Shown here piece after piece: positions 37,960 through 48,058 of a stretch of 64,000 nt of DNA. Source of the DNA: Polynucleobacter acidiphobus (GTDB lineage: Bacteria > Pseudomonadota > Gammaproteobacteria > Burkholderiales > Burkholderiaceae). Positions within the stretch are counted from its first letter, which is position 1. Each line of letters starts with the position of its first letter. A program made the position numbers and the translations under genes. The notes under the pieces are model-generated. The model did not search any database, had not been told where the DNA came from, and saw only the letters and a list, made by a program, of their open reading frames with translations. Where the stretch lies: the NCBI RefSeq assembly GCF_003065385.1, contig NZ_CP023277.1:956829-1020828 (forward strand). The letters are read 5' to 3'.

Positions 37960-39741
37960 CTATTTCTTCTTTGCGGGTGGCAAATCGGTACACGATCCAT
38001 GGTGTGCTTCTGCCGCCAATCCTACAGACTCTCCTAGGGTTGGATGCGGATGAATGGTCTTGCCAATATCGACCGAATCGGCCCCCATCTCAATCGCTAG
38101 GCACACCTCACCAATCAGATCGCCCGCATTGGTTCCCACAATGCCTCCACCAATAATGCGGTGAGTGTTGGCGTCAAAGAGCAATTTAGTAAAGCCTTCG
38201 TCACGACCATTGGCAATCGCCCGTCCACTAGCGGCCCAAGGAAATAAGCCTTTTTCATAGGCAATGCCTTGTGCCTTGCACTGTTCTTCAGTCAGCCCAG
38301 CCCATGCTACCTCTGGATCGGTATAGGCGACCGACGGAATTTGCTTAGCATCAAAGTAAGACTTCTGACCAGCCGCGGCCTCTGCTGCAACATGACCTTC
38401 ATGCACAGCCTTGTGCGCCAACATGGGTTGTCCAACAATGTCGCCAATCGCAAAGATATTGGCTACATTGGTTCGCATTTGTGCATCGACAGGAATAAAT
38501 CCGCGCTCGTCAACCTGCACACCGGCAGCACCTGCATCAATCTTCTTACCATTGGGGGTGCGCCCTACTGCTACCAACACAAGGTCGTAACGTTGTGGGC
38601 TGCCTGGCGACTTCTCACCCTCAAAATAAACCTCAATGCCATCCGGCTTGGCCTCTGCACGAACCGCACGGGTTTTGAGCATGATGTGATCGAAGCGATG
38701 CGCGTTCATTTTCTCCCAAACGCGCTCGAGATCACGATCAGCCCCAGCCATCAAACCATCCATCATCTCCACAATATCGATGCGAGAACCGAGTGCGCTA
38801 TAGACGGTGGCCATCTCCAAACCAATAATGCCGCCACCAATTACCAACATACGCTTTGGAATACTCTTTAATAGCAATGCGCCCGTACTATCCACCACGC
38901 GGGGATCCTTAGGCATAAAGGGCAAAGCAATGGGTTGACTACCAGCGGCAATAATGGCTTTCTGAAAACGGATCACTTCTTTTTGGCCCGATAGATCTTG
39001 TCCACTTCCTGTGCATCCATCAACTTCCACATGATGCGCATCCAGAAAACGTCCAAGACCTCTCACGACATTGACCTTACGCATCTTGGCCATACCCGCT
39101 AGCCCACCGGTTAACTTGGCAATCACGCCCTCTTTGTGCTGGCGTAATTGATCAAGATTAATTTTGGGAGGCGCAAATTCAATGCCGTGCTTGGCCATAT
39201 GCTTAACCTCATCCATCACGGCTGCGGTGTGCAACAGTGCCTTGGACGGAATGCAACCCACATTCAGACAAACGCCACCAAGGGTTGGGTAGCGCTCGAC
39301 CAAAATCACATTGGCACCCAAGTCTGCACTTCGAAATGCGGCACTATAGCCTCCAGGGCCAGCGCCCAAGACGAGCACCTCGCATTCATGCTGTACCTTA
39401 CCCTGATACGCACCAGCTGGAACCGGAATGGCTGCGGGTGGCGCTGGTGGTACTGGTGGTGCTGATGATTTTGTAGTCGCTGGAGTAGCTGATGAAGCCG
39501 TACCCGATACTTCAAGCTGACCAATCACCGAACCCTTACTCACCTTATCGCCCACCTTCACTGCAAGGCTCGTGACAATACCCGCTTGATCCGCGGGGAC
39601 CTCCATGGTGGCCTTATCGGATTCCAGAACAATCAGTGGCTGCTCTTTCTCAATGGCATCACCGACTTTCACCAAAACTTCAATGACTGGTACATCAGAG
39701 TAATCCCCAATATCAGGTACTACGATCGCATGTTGACTCAT
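37960..39741 (-). CDS. lpdA: Dihydrolipoyl dehydrogenase with N-terminal lipoyl domain (E3)
   Basis: E3 reoxidises dihydrolipoamide with NAD in the pyruvate dehydrogenase complex. The 593-residue protein begins with a lipoyl domain (about 1-80; lipoylated K43 in ESDKATMEVP), then a Pro/Ala linker (about 82-110), then the FAD/NAD oxidoreductase with the redox disulfide GGVCLNVGCIPSK and the C-terminal dimer domain with HPHPTLGE. A GTG in front of the ATG is ignored; AGGAGAAGG precedes ATG 39741. A lipoyl domain on E3 is common in betaproteobacteria. Confidence 0.97.
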   Translation of the reverse strand: MSQHAIVVPDIGDYSDVPVIEVLVKVGDAIEKEQPLIVLESDKATMEVPADQAGIVTSLAVKVGDKVSKGSVIGQLEVSGTASSATPATTKSSAPPVPPAPPAAIPVPAGAYQGKVQHECEVLVLGAGPGGYSAAFRSADLGANVILVERYPTLGGVCLNVGCIPSKALLHTAAVMDEVKHMAKHGIEFAPPKINLDQLRQHKEGVIAKLTGGLAGMAKMRKVNVVRGLGRFLDAHHVEVDGCTGSGQDLSGQKEVIRFQKAIIAAGSQPIALPFMPKDPRVVDSTGALLLKSIPKRMLVIGGGIIGLEMATVYSALGSRIDIVEMMDGLMAGADRDLERVWEKMNAHRFDHIMLKTRAVRAEAKPDGIEVYFEGEKSPGSPQRYDLVLVAVGRTPNGKKIDAGAAGVQVDERGFIPVDAQMRTNVANIFAIGDIVGQPMLAHKAVHEGHVAAEAAAGQKSYFDAKQIPSVAYTDPEVAWAGLTEEQCKAQGIAYEKGLFPWAASGRAIANGRDEGFTKLLFDANTHRIIGGGIVGTNAGDLIGEVCLAIEMGADSVDIGKTIHPHPTLGESVGLAAEAHHGSCTDLPPAKKK

Positions 39742-39750
39742 CACCTTCTC

Positions 39751-41061
39751 CTACAAAACAGCGCGACGGAAGTCGGCGAGTAACTGCGAAATATAAACAT
39801 TAAAGCGCGTCGCTAATGCGCCATCAATCACGCGATGATCGGCTGTGAGTGATAGTGGGCAGATTAATCTAGGAACAAAAGCTTTGCCATCCCAAACCGG
39901 TTTCATGGCAGCTTTGCTAACGCCCAGAATCGCTACCTCAGGAGCATTAATGATGGGCGCAAAGTATGTACCACCAATTCCACCCAGGGATGAAATCGTG
40001 AAACTGGCTCCTTGCATTTGCTCGGGCTTTAACTTGCCCTCACGGGCAAGCGCTGCGAGTTCTGCGGTCTCTCTGGCAATCTCGAAGATCCCTTTTTGAT
40101 CCGCATTGCGAATCACTGGCACAACCAGACCATTGGGGGTATCGGCTGCAAAGGCAATATGGAAATACTTTTTGAGGACGAGATCATCACCATCGAGTGA
40201 GGCATTGAACTCGGGGTACTTCTTCAATGCGGCTACGGAAGCCTTAATTAAGAATGCGAGCATCGTAATTTTGCTACCCTGCTTCTCATTCTCTTTATTG
40301 GTCTGAACTCTAAATGCCTCAAGGTCGGTAATATCGGCATCCTCATGATAAGTAACCGCCGGAATCATGACCCAGTTGCGCGCCAGATTAGCGGCCGAGA
40401 GTTTCTTAATCCGGGAGAGCGGTTGACGCTCGGTCTCACCAAATTTACTAAAGTCAACCTTAGGCCATGGCAAGAGATTAAGGCCTCCTAAACTGCCGCT
40501 TGTACTTTGACTTGCTGGTGTCGTTGCACCAGTCATTACAGATTTAACGAAGGCCTGCACATCTTCTTGTGAAATGCGCCCTTTGGGACCTGTGCCTTTG
40601 ACCTGCGCGATCGTCACACCCAACTCACGGGCAAACTTACGAACCGATGGGCTGGCATGGCTTGCGCCATCGATCGAGCTTACTGGTTCAGCTCGTATAG
40701 AAGCTACGGCAGGTATCGCTGCTGGTGGGGGTGTTGGTGAAGATGCCACCGGTGCCGGGGCCGCAGGTGCAACTTGCGCTGGTGGAGCTGCAGAGGCAGC
40801 AGGCGCGGACGCGACCGCATCACTTGCCTCCAATAAAAGTACGACGCCACCTTCGGAGATGTTGTCTCCCACCTTGACCTTGACCTCTTTCACCACTCCT
40901 GCATGGGAGGATGGCACATCCATGGTGGCCTTATCGGACTCGAGCGTGATGAGGGATTGCTCTTTCTCAACGCGATCACCTGGTTTGATATGCACCTCAA
41001 TCACCGGCACATCCTGATAGTCCCCAATATCGGGGACCTTGATTTCAAGTAATTGACTCAT
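39751..41061 (-). CDS. aceF: Pyruvate dehydrogenase E2 (dihydrolipoyllysine acetyltransferase)
   Basis: E2 forms the core of the complex and moves the acetyl group to CoA. The 436-residue protein has one lipoyl domain (about 1-80; K44 in ESDKATMDVP), a long Ala/Pro linker (about 85-125), a peripheral-subunit-binding domain (SPSVRKFARELGVTIAQVKGTG in part), and the catalytic domain ending in LTADHRVIDGALATRF with the catalytic histidine. A single lipoyl domain is fewer than in E. coli AceF (three). It lies 7 bp after aceE. Confidence 0.97.
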   Translation of the reverse strand: MSQLLEIKVPDIGDYQDVPVIEVHIKPGDRVEKEQSLITLESDKATMDVPSSHAGVVKEVKVKVGDNISEGGVVLLLEASDAVASAPAASAAPPAQVAPAAPAPVASSPTPPPAAIPAVASIRAEPVSSIDGASHASPSVRKFARELGVTIAQVKGTGPKGRISQEDVQAFVKSVMTGATTPASQSTSGSLGGLNLLPWPKVDFSKFGETERQPLSRIKKLSAANLARNWVMIPAVTYHEDADITDLEAFRVQTNKENEKQGSKITMLAFLIKASVAALKKYPEFNASLDGDDLVLKKYFHIAFAADTPNGLVVPVIRNADQKGIFEIARETAELAALAREGKLKPEQMQGASFTISSLGGIGGTYFAPIINAPEVAILGVSKAAMKPVWDGKAFVPRLICPLSLTADHRVIDGALATRFNVYISQLLADFRRAVL

Positions 41062-41068
41062 GATGGCC

Positions 41069-43765
41069 TTACATCTTCATGGGATTAGGTTTATTGGGAT
41101 CAATTTGGTACTTGGTGAGCGCTTGTGCAACCTTACTGCGATCAATCTTCCCATCATCGGCCAAGGACTTCAGTGCGGCGACCGTAACCCAGCGACGATC
41201 CACCTCAAAGAAGTGACGCAGTTGCTCGCGAGTATCCGAACGACCAAAGCCATCGGTTCCCAACACCTCATAACGACGACCCAGGTTCTGAATCGCTGGG
41301 CGTATTTGCTCTGCAAACATACGCATGTAGTCGGTGGCAGCAATGACTGGACCCTGATGATCTTTTAGTAAGCGCTCGACATGCGATAGCTTGGGGGTGG
41401 CAGTTGGGTTGAGTAAATTACTGCGATTAATTTGATTCCAATCCCGCCCAAGCTCGTTCATGCTGGGGCAACCCCATAGATCCGAGGCAATTCCCCAATC
41501 CTGGTTTAACAGTTCTGCCGCAGCAATCACTTCGCGGAAGATGGTGCCACTGCCGAGCAATTGAACGCGCAATGGATTTTTTGCATCACCGATCGATTGC
41601 AACTTGTACATTCCTTTAATGATGTCTTGCTCAGCACCCTTGGGCATCGCTGGGTGAGCGTAGTTCTCATTCATTAAGGTGATGTAGTAATAGACATCCT
41701 CTTGCTCGGTCAGCATACGACGCATTCCATCCTGAATCACAACCGCTAACTCAAATGCAAATGTTGGGTCATAGCTCACACAGTTCGGAACCGCTGACGC
41801 CCAGATCTGACTATGGCCATCCTCGTGTTGCAAGCCTTCACCGTTCAGAGTCGTGCGACCGGCAGTACCACCAAGAAGGAATCCGCGACTGCGCATATCC
41901 CCGGCAGCCCATGCCAAATCACCAATCCGTTGGAAACCGAACATGGAATAGAAAATGTAGAACGGCAACATCGGCACCCCGTGGGTGGAATACGATGTCG
42001 CGGCTGCAATCCAGTCGCACATGCCACCCGCTTCGTTAATACCCTCTTGCAGAATTTGTCCAGCTTTATCTTCTTTGTAGAACATCAACTGATCGTGATC
42101 TTCTGGGGTGTAAAGCTGTCCGAGTTGATTCCAGATGCCAAGTTGGCGGAACATGCCTTCCATACCAAAGGTACGCGACTCGTCAGGTACGATGGGTACA
42201 ACTCGGCGACCAATGGTCTTATCGCGCACGACTGTATTTAGTAAGCGTACAAAGGCCATCGTAGTTGAGATCTCACGGCCTTCGGTCGTTGCCTCTAAGA
42301 GCGGTGCGAAGGCATCGAGTGCAGGGACTGGCAAGCTCTCAGCCTTTGCACGGCGCTGTGGCAGATAACCACCCAGCTCCATGCGACGTGAGCGCATATA
42401 TTCCAGTTCAGGGCTACCCTCAGGGAACTTTACAAAAGGCATATCAGCCAATTGATCATCGCTTACCGGAATCTCAAAGCGATCCCTAAAGCGCACCACA
42501 TCGTCATGGCTCATTTTCTTGGCTTGGTGAGCAATGTTCATACCCTCACCTGAGCCACCCATGCCATAGCCTTTAATGGTTTTGGCCAGAATCACAGTCG
42601 GCTGACCGCGATGGCTCACCGCTGACTGAAATGCGGCATAGACTTTATGAGGATCATGGCCACCGCGATTCAGGTTCCAAATATCCTCATCACTCCAGTC
42701 AGCCACCAAGGCTTTTAGTTCTGGAGTATTAAATACCTTCTCACGCACATAGGCGCCATTTTTGGCTTTCATGGTCTGGTACTCACCATCCACTATCTCA
42801 CCTAAACGTTGCATCAAGATGCCATTCTTATCGCGAGCAAAGAGTGCATCCCAATGACCACCCCAAACCACTTTGATGACATTCCAACCAGCGCCTCGAA
42901 ACTCACTTTCAAGCTCCTGAATAATCTTGCCGTTACCACGAACCGGTCCATCTAAGCGCTGCAGGTTGCAGTTCACCACAAAAATGAGATTGTCGAGTTT
43001 CTCGCGGCCCGCCATACCGATGGCACCAAGCGACTCGGGCTCGTCGGTTTCACCATCGCCTAGGAAGGCCCACACTTTGCGACCTTCGGTCTTGGCAAAA
43101 CCACGATCCTCGAGGTAACGCATAAAGCGTGCTTGATAAATGGCCATGATGGGACCTAGGCCCATCGATACCGTGGGGAACTGCCAGAAGTCAGGCATTA
43201 ACCATGGATGGGGATAACTTGAGATCCCTTTGCCATCCACCTCTTGGCGGAAATTATTAAGTTGCTCATCGCTTAGGCGGCCCAACATATAGGCACGCGC
43301 ATATACACCGGGTGCCGAGTGGCCTTGAACAAAGATTAAATCGCCGCCATGCTGTTCGGAAGGCGCATGCCAGAAGTGGTTGTAACCAACGTCATATAGA
43401 GTGGCGGCCGATTGGAAGGAAGAGATATGCCCACCAACGTTCGTGTTCTTATTGGCACGCAATACCATCGCCATGGCATTCCATCGAGTAAATGATCGAA
43501 TTCGATGTTCGATGTTTTGATCCCCCGGAATCCGCGCTTGGATCTCTACCGGGATCGTATTGATATAGGGTGTTTCTGCATGAAAGGGTTGATCAACACC
43601 ATTCACTCGGGCGTGTGCAATCTGTTGATCAATGAGATACGCAGCACGATCAGTGCCTTCATGCTTTATCACGCCATCGAGTGCTTCTAACCACTCTTTG
43701 GTTTCAATTGGATCAACATCCGATTGATTCATTTGACCTGCCACTTGCTCGGGTACAGCTGCCAT
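41069..43765 (-). CDS. aceE: Pyruvate dehydrogenase E1 component (homodimeric)
   Basis: AceE decarboxylates pyruvate with thiamine diphosphate and acetylates lipoyl-E2. The 898-residue protein is the homodimeric Gram-negative type: TPYINTIPVE at the N-terminus, the ThDP motif GDGETDEPESLGA to NCNLQRLDGPVRGNGK, and ATDYMRMFAEQIR near the C-terminus. GGAGG lies 8 bp before the ATG. It is first in aceE-aceF-lpdA and has a good promoter at 43819-43847. Confidence 0.98.
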   Translation of the reverse strand: MAAVPEQVAGQMNQSDVDPIETKEWLEALDGVIKHEGTDRAAYLIDQQIAHARVNGVDQPFHAETPYINTIPVEIQARIPGDQNIEHRIRSFTRWNAMAMVLRANKNTNVGGHISSFQSAATLYDVGYNHFWHAPSEQHGGDLIFVQGHSAPGVYARAYMLGRLSDEQLNNFRQEVDGKGISSYPHPWLMPDFWQFPTVSMGLGPIMAIYQARFMRYLEDRGFAKTEGRKVWAFLGDGETDEPESLGAIGMAGREKLDNLIFVVNCNLQRLDGPVRGNGKIIQELESEFRGAGWNVIKVVWGGHWDALFARDKNGILMQRLGEIVDGEYQTMKAKNGAYVREKVFNTPELKALVADWSDEDIWNLNRGGHDPHKVYAAFQSAVSHRGQPTVILAKTIKGYGMGGSGEGMNIAHQAKKMSHDDVVRFRDRFEIPVSDDQLADMPFVKFPEGSPELEYMRSRRMELGGYLPQRRAKAESLPVPALDAFAPLLEATTEGREISTTMAFVRLLNTVVRDKTIGRRVVPIVPDESRTFGMEGMFRQLGIWNQLGQLYTPEDHDQLMFYKEDKAGQILQEGINEAGGMCDWIAAATSYSTHGVPMLPFYIFYSMFGFQRIGDLAWAAGDMRSRGFLLGGTAGRTTLNGEGLQHEDGHSQIWASAVPNCVSYDPTFAFELAVVIQDGMRRMLTEQEDVYYYITLMNENYAHPAMPKGAEQDIIKGMYKLQSIGDAKNPLRVQLLGSGTIFREVIAAAELLNQDWGIASDLWGCPSMNELGRDWNQINRSNLLNPTATPKLSHVERLLKDHQGPVIAATDYMRMFAEQIRPAIQNLGRRYEVLGTDGFGRSDTREQLRHFFEVDRRWVTVAALKSLADDGKIDRSKVAQALTKYQIDPNKPNPMKM

Positions 43766-43818
43766 GGTTTGCCTCCGTTTTAATCTGTGACGAGGGATTG
43801 TGTCCCCCTATGGCTAAT

Positions 43819-43847
43819 ATTCTAAGAATAGGTGACGATTGTGACAA
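43819..43847 (-). promoter_or_regulatory. Promoter of the aceE-aceF-lpdA operon
   Basis: On the minus strand a -35 TTGTCA (43842-43847, 5 of 6) and a -10 TAGAAT (43819-43824, 5 of 6) are 17 bp apart. This predicts a start near 43812 and a leader of about 47 bases ahead of the aceE GGAGG site. Confidence 0.65.
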
Positions 43848-43893
43848 TTAATTTTCCACATTCCGGTAATCTTTATCACTATATGGAATAATA

Positions 43894-43904
43894 TTGCAGT
43901 GCAA
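43894..43904. promoter_or_regulatory. TTGC-N3-GCAA palindrome in the aceE / sensor-kinase intergenic region
   Basis: TTGCAGTGCAA is a perfect inverted repeat just upstream of a -10-like TATATT (43912-43917) for the plus-strand sensor kinase, and about 47 bp upstream of the aceE -35. It has the same TTGC-N3-GCAA form as the phasin site and resembles the sdh site. The rest of the 184-bp gap holds the aceE promoter and a short AGGAACTTCCT palindrome (43918-43928). Confidence 0.45.
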
Positions 43905-43949
43905 AGCCCTTTATATTAGGAACTTCCTCTAATTAGAAAGACCCTTGGA

Positions 43950-46526
43950 TTGGCAACTGGGAACTCCCTGCAGGTAAAGCTCTACGAAGCATTTAAACGG
44001 ATGCCTTCGATCCGGCGCTTTATTGGTTCGCGCCTGGTCTATACGCCACTGATGGCGATTGTGATCTTTTTGGTGGTGATGGCCATCATTCTCGGAACAC
44101 TGCAAGTTCAAGAGCGCCAACAACAAGAGGGTTCCCTCTTTCGTGAACTAAGTTTGGTGAAGCAACGGATTCAGCTGCGCTTTATCAATAACAGTGAAAC
44201 CTTGCAATCCTTTAGTCGGGATCTCGCCCAAACCCAAAATGATCGCGTGGCACGTGACAAGGTCTTAGCTCAAATCGAGTCTTTTGTCTTAGGCAACCCC
44301 GAGATATTGCAGCTCATCTGGTTAAACGATAACGAGTGGCGGCAATGGATGGTCCCTCCCCCTGCTCGCAATCATGAGTGGTTTGATATCGTGCCCCAAG
44401 CAACTGATATTGATCGAGAGCTAAAGAAAGCTCTGTTCTTAAGTCGTGAGACCAATCGACCCGCTTACAGTCAGGTGATCAGTATCACTGTTCCTAAAGA
44501 CGACCCAATGATGAGTGAGCGTCAATCGGTTTTTTGGGAGGTCATTTCAATTTTCAAGGATGGAGAAGCCACGGGCGCACTCGCAGTGATGTACTCGAGC
44601 CAGGGGATCTTGCAATACATTATTCCACCTGAGCTAAAGAGCCAGCACCGCTACTCCTTAATTGGTAAAGATAATCGGGTACTCGCCATCTCATCCGATC
44701 GTGACACACCGACGCGCTCACTCAGTAATGAGACCAGCCTCGATTTTGGAGTGCTCGGCCCCAACATCATGTTGCGCGTGGATACCTATCCGCCACCAAC
44801 CGACCTCACCTTTCGGATGCTGCTGGGTGTTGTGATTGGCTTATCCGCCTTTGTGGTCTGGAGCTTATGGTCGGTTCTAAAACAGATGCAAGTGCGTCAA
44901 CTCACCGAAGCCAACTTACGCACTGAGAGTAGCTTTCGTAAGGTGCTGGAAGACTCCATGCCGGTTGGGATTCGGGCGCATGATATGGAGAAACGCATTA
45001 CCTATGTCAATCGCTCATTCTCAGAAATGACCGGCTGGGCTCAAGAGGAGTTACTTGGATTAAAGCCACCCTTCCCATTCTGGCCAGCCGAGCTCCACGA
45101 AGAGTTGATGCAAAAAATGGCTGGTGCACTTGAGGGTAACGTCAAGAGCGGGATCGAAGGTACGATTCAGCGCAAGAATGGAACCCGGATTGCAACTCGC
45201 ACCTTTATCGCTCCATTAATTAACGATAAGGGCCAACAAACCGGTTGGGTGACATCGGTAATTGATATCTCAGAACCCAAAAAGATCCGGGAAGAGTTAA
45301 CCGCAACCCAAGAACGCTTTGTAACGGTCCTTGAAGGCTTGGATGCCGCGGTATCGGTGGTCTCCATCGAAACTGGCGAACTCCTCTTTGCCAATCGCTA
45401 TTACCGCGAGCGCTTTGGTGATACTGCCAAGGGGCATATTGACCTAACCGGCCATGAAATGGATCCATCCTCCATCTTTCATTTTGAAGGCGATAACGTC
45501 GATGCCTTAGCAGGCTTGCCTGCCTCTGCCTTAAAGCAATCCAATGAGATTGAATCGGAGGAGATTCAGTTGCGCGGTGATACAACCCATTGGTATGAGG
45601 TGCGGCGTCGTTATATTTCGTGGGTAGATGGTCACTTGGCACAGTTACTTATTGCTACGGATATCACGCTGCGTAAGAACACCGAGGAACTTGCACGGCA
45701 GCAAGAGGAGCGTATGCAATTTACAAGTCGTCTTACCACCATGGGTGAGATGGCTTCCTCGCTCGCACATGAGCTCAACCAGCCGCTCTCTGCCATCTCG
45801 AACTATTGCATGGGAATTGCCAAGCGACTGTCGAGCACTCAAAACCCACTCTCCAATGAGCTAGTCCCTGCACTAGAAAAGGCGAGTGATCAAGCCCATC
45901 GGGCAGGAACCATCATTTCGCGCATTCGAAGCTTTGTAAAGCGCAGCGAGCCGCAAAGTAAGTTATGCAACATTGGTGACATCATTGCCGACTCTGTTGG
46001 CCTTGTGGAGATTGAAGCAAATCGACACCGCCTCAAAATTGTTGCTGAGATTGCTCCTGACATTCCGCAGGTGGAACTTGACCCTGTGCTGATTCAGCAG
46101 GTCTTGGTCAACCTCCTGAAAAACTCCTTAGATAGTCTGCGCGAGGTCTACCCCCTCTCTTCACGCTGGTCGGCCCCACCAGTAAAGATTAGCGCTGACC
46201 TTGAGACCAGCACATTCCCCAGCATGCTACGGATTCGGGTGACTGACGCTGGGGCTGGCATTCCCGAGTCCGTGATTAATCGCATGTTTGAGCCCTTCTT
46301 CAGTACTAAATCCGACGGTATGGGCATGGGCCTTAATATTTGCCGCTCCATCATCGAGTCCCACCATGGTAGGCTGTGGGCCAAGAACCATATGGATACT
46401 GAGCACACCCGCTTAGTCGGCTGCACCTTTACAATTCTGTTACCGTTGGAATCCAGTCAAATAACAAAGACGTCAATAGGAAATAGCAATGAACATGAGC
46501 AATCCACCGAAAACAACCCAGGCTGA
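43950..46526 (+). CDS. Membrane PAS-domain sensor histidine kinase
   Basis: The 858-residue protein has TM1 (about 31-53), a large periplasmic sensor domain (about 55-285), TM2 (about 288-310), two PAS domains (about 328-445 and 450-575; AHDMEKRITYVNRSFSEMTGW marks the first, in part), and a HisKA/HATPase core with phospho-accepting H607 in SSLAHELNQPLSAIS and the GMGMGLNICRSI lid. It resembles the FixL/DctS group. The start is uncertain: TTG 43950 as given, or ATG 44001 (MPSIRRF). The signal is unknown. Its partner is the overlapping FixJ-type gene. Confidence 0.9.
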   Translation: MATGNSLQVKLYEAFKRMPSIRRFIGSRLVYTPLMAIVIFLVVMAIILGTLQVQERQQQEGSLFRELSLVKQRIQLRFINNSETLQSFSRDLAQTQNDRVARDKVLAQIESFVLGNPEILQLIWLNDNEWRQWMVPPPARNHEWFDIVPQATDIDRELKKALFLSRETNRPAYSQVISITVPKDDPMMSERQSVFWEVISIFKDGEATGALAVMYSSQGILQYIIPPELKSQHRYSLIGKDNRVLAISSDRDTPTRSLSNETSLDFGVLGPNIMLRVDTYPPPTDLTFRMLLGVVIGLSAFVVWSLWSVLKQMQVRQLTEANLRTESSFRKVLEDSMPVGIRAHDMEKRITYVNRSFSEMTGWAQEELLGLKPPFPFWPAELHEELMQKMAGALEGNVKSGIEGTIQRKNGTRIATRTFIAPLINDKGQQTGWVTSVIDISEPKKIREELTATQERFVTVLEGLDAAVSVVSIETGELLFANRYYRERFGDTAKGHIDLTGHEMDPSSIFHFEGDNVDALAGLPASALKQSNEIESEEIQLRGDTTHWYEVRRRYISWVDGHLAQLLIATDITLRKNTEELARQQEERMQFTSRLTTMGEMASSLAHELNQPLSAISNYCMGIAKRLSSTQNPLSNELVPALEKASDQAHRAGTIISRIRSFVKRSEPQSKLCNIGDIIADSVGLVEIEANRHRLKIVAEIAPDIPQVELDPVLIQQVLVNLLKNSLDSLREVYPLSSRWSAPPVKISADLETSTFPSMLRIRVTDAGAGIPESVINRMFEPFFSTKSDGMGMGLNICRSIIESHHGRLWAKNHMDTEHTRLVGCTFTILLPLESSQITKTSIGNSNEHEQSTENNPG

Positions 46527-47121
46527 AGTCGTTTATGTGGTTGACGACGATGAGGCAGTACGCGACTCCCTGACATGGCTACTGGAGAGTAATGGCTATA
46601 CCGTCCGTTGCCATGCAAGTGCGGAGCGCTTCTTACAGTCTCTCCAAAATACCGATAAGTCAACGATCTCCTGCCTGATCTTGGATGTGCGCATGCCCGG
46701 CATGTCGGGCCTGGAACTCCAAGAGCGTCTCATCACCGAGAACTTACCAATGCCAATCTCGTTCATCACCGGCCACGGTGATGTCTCGATGGCGGTATCC
46801 ACCATGAAGCGTGGTGCGGTTGACTTTATTGAAAAGCCCTTTAAAGAAAATGAACTGTGTGCGCTAGTTGAGCGGATGCTGACCAAGGCACGCGTTGATT
46901 TTGCACAGGCCGATCAACGCAAGAACACCCAGAGTCTCTTGAGCAAACTCACCGGTCGTGAGCGGCAGGTTTTGGAGCGCATTGTGGCGGGTCGTCTAAA
47001 TAAACAAATTGCCGATGATCTGAGTATCTCCATTAAGACAGTTGAAGCACATCGTGCCAACATCATGGAGAAGCTCAACGTCAATACCGTGGCAGACCTG
47101 CTGCGTCTAGCACTCTCTTAA
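46489..47121 (+). CDS. FixJ/DctR-type response regulator
   Basis: The 210-residue protein has a receiver domain ([13 protein letters not shown], phospho-acceptor D66 in [12 protein letters not shown], conserved Lys in FIEKPF) and a C-terminal LuxR/FixJ helix-turn-helix ([25 protein letters not shown] and [16 protein letters not shown], in part). AGGAAA lies about 6 bp before the ATG, which is inside the 3' end of the kinase gene (38-bp overlap). The pair sits divergent from aceE, so pdh control is possible but unproven. Confidence 0.92.
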   Translation: MNMSNPPKTTQAEVVYVVDDDEAVRDSLTWLLESNGYTVRCHASAERFLQSLQNTDKSTISCLILDVRMPGMSGLELQERLITENLPMPISFITGHGDVSMAVSTMKRGAVDFIEKPFKENELCALVERMLTKARVDFAQADQRKNTQSLLSKLTGRERQVLERIVAGRLNKQIADDLSISIKTVEAHRANIMEKLNVNTVADLLRLALS

Positions 47122-47138
47122 TCATTCGAGTAAGCGCG

Positions 47139-48008
47139 ATGCCAGCCCAACTGATTGACGGCAATCTTCTCTCGAAAAAACTTCGGGCAGAGATTGCAAC
47201 CCGCTCGGCCATTCTGACCGCCAAAGGTGTCCGGCCCGGATTAGCTGTGATTGTGGTGGGAGATGATCCTGCGAGCCAAGTCTATGTCCGCAATAAAGTG
47301 AAAGCCTGTGAGGATGTAGGATTTCATTCGGTGCTGGAGCGCTACCCCGCCGAGCTTGATGAGGCCCAACTCCTGGCCCGGATTGCAACCCTCAATGCCG
47401 ATCCTAGTATTCATGGGATCTTGGTGCAATTACCCTTGCCCAAGCACATCGCTGCTGATCGTGTTTTAGAGGCAATTGCCTCCGAGAAAGATGTGGATGG
47501 CTTTCATGTGGCCAATGCTGGCGCCCTCATGGTCGGCGCCCCACTCTTTAAGCCCTGTACGCCGTATGGCTGTATGAAGATGCTCGAGAGCATTGAATAC
47601 CCCCTGCGCGGTGCGCGCGCGGTCGTGATTGGAGCATCCAATATTGTCGGCAAGCCTATGGCAATGCTTCTACTCCAAGCAGGTGCCACGGTCACGATTT
47701 GCAACAGCAAGACCAAAGATCTCAGTGCACACACTAAAGAGGCGGATATCCTCGTGGTTGCAACGGGTAAGCCCAAAATGATTACGGGCAATATGATTAA
47801 ACCCGGCGCCGTAGTAATCGATGTAGGCATTAATCGCCTACCTGATGGCAAGCTCTGTGGCGATGTGGATTTTGATACCGCCAAGTATGTAGCGGGCTGG
47901 ATTACCCCTGTACCCGGTGGCGTTGGCCCCATGACCATCACCATGCTCCTCATGAACACCCTAGAGGCAGTTGAGCGCAGTACTAAGCCGGTGAGTAAGC
48001 TTAGTTAA
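47139..48008 (+). CDS. folD: Methylenetetrahydrofolate dehydrogenase / methenyl-THF cyclohydrolase
   Basis: FolD interconverts methylene-, methenyl- and 10-formyl-tetrahydrofolate, supplying one-carbon units. The 289-residue protein has the catalytic region [14 protein letters not shown] with the active-site lysine, the signature [12 protein letters not shown], the NADP-binding [17 protein letters not shown], and [12 protein letters not shown] near the C-terminus. It follows the FixJ-type gene by 17 bp. Confidence 0.97.
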   Translation: MPAQLIDGNLLSKKLRAEIATRSAILTAKGVRPGLAVIVVGDDPASQVYVRNKVKACEDVGFHSVLERYPAELDEAQLLARIATLNADPSIHGILVQLPLPKHIAADRVLEAIASEKDVDGFHVANAGALMVGAPLFKPCTPYGCMKMLESIEYPLRGARAVVIGASNIVGKPMAMLLLQAGATVTICNSKTKDLSAHTKEADILVVATGKPKMITGNMIKPGAVVIDVGINRLPDGKLCGDVDFDTAKYVAGWITPVPGGVGPMTITMLLMNTLEAVERSTKPVSKLS

Positions 48009-48058
48009 TTGTTGTTTAGGGGAATACCGGTTTTTCTGCATTCGGGTAAGCTATCCCC

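Noticed and set aside
39306-39524. Histidine/proline-rich frame inside lpdA
   Set aside because: It is an alternate-frame reading of the Ala/Pro linker of LpdA, where codon bias makes repetitive out-of-frame peptides.
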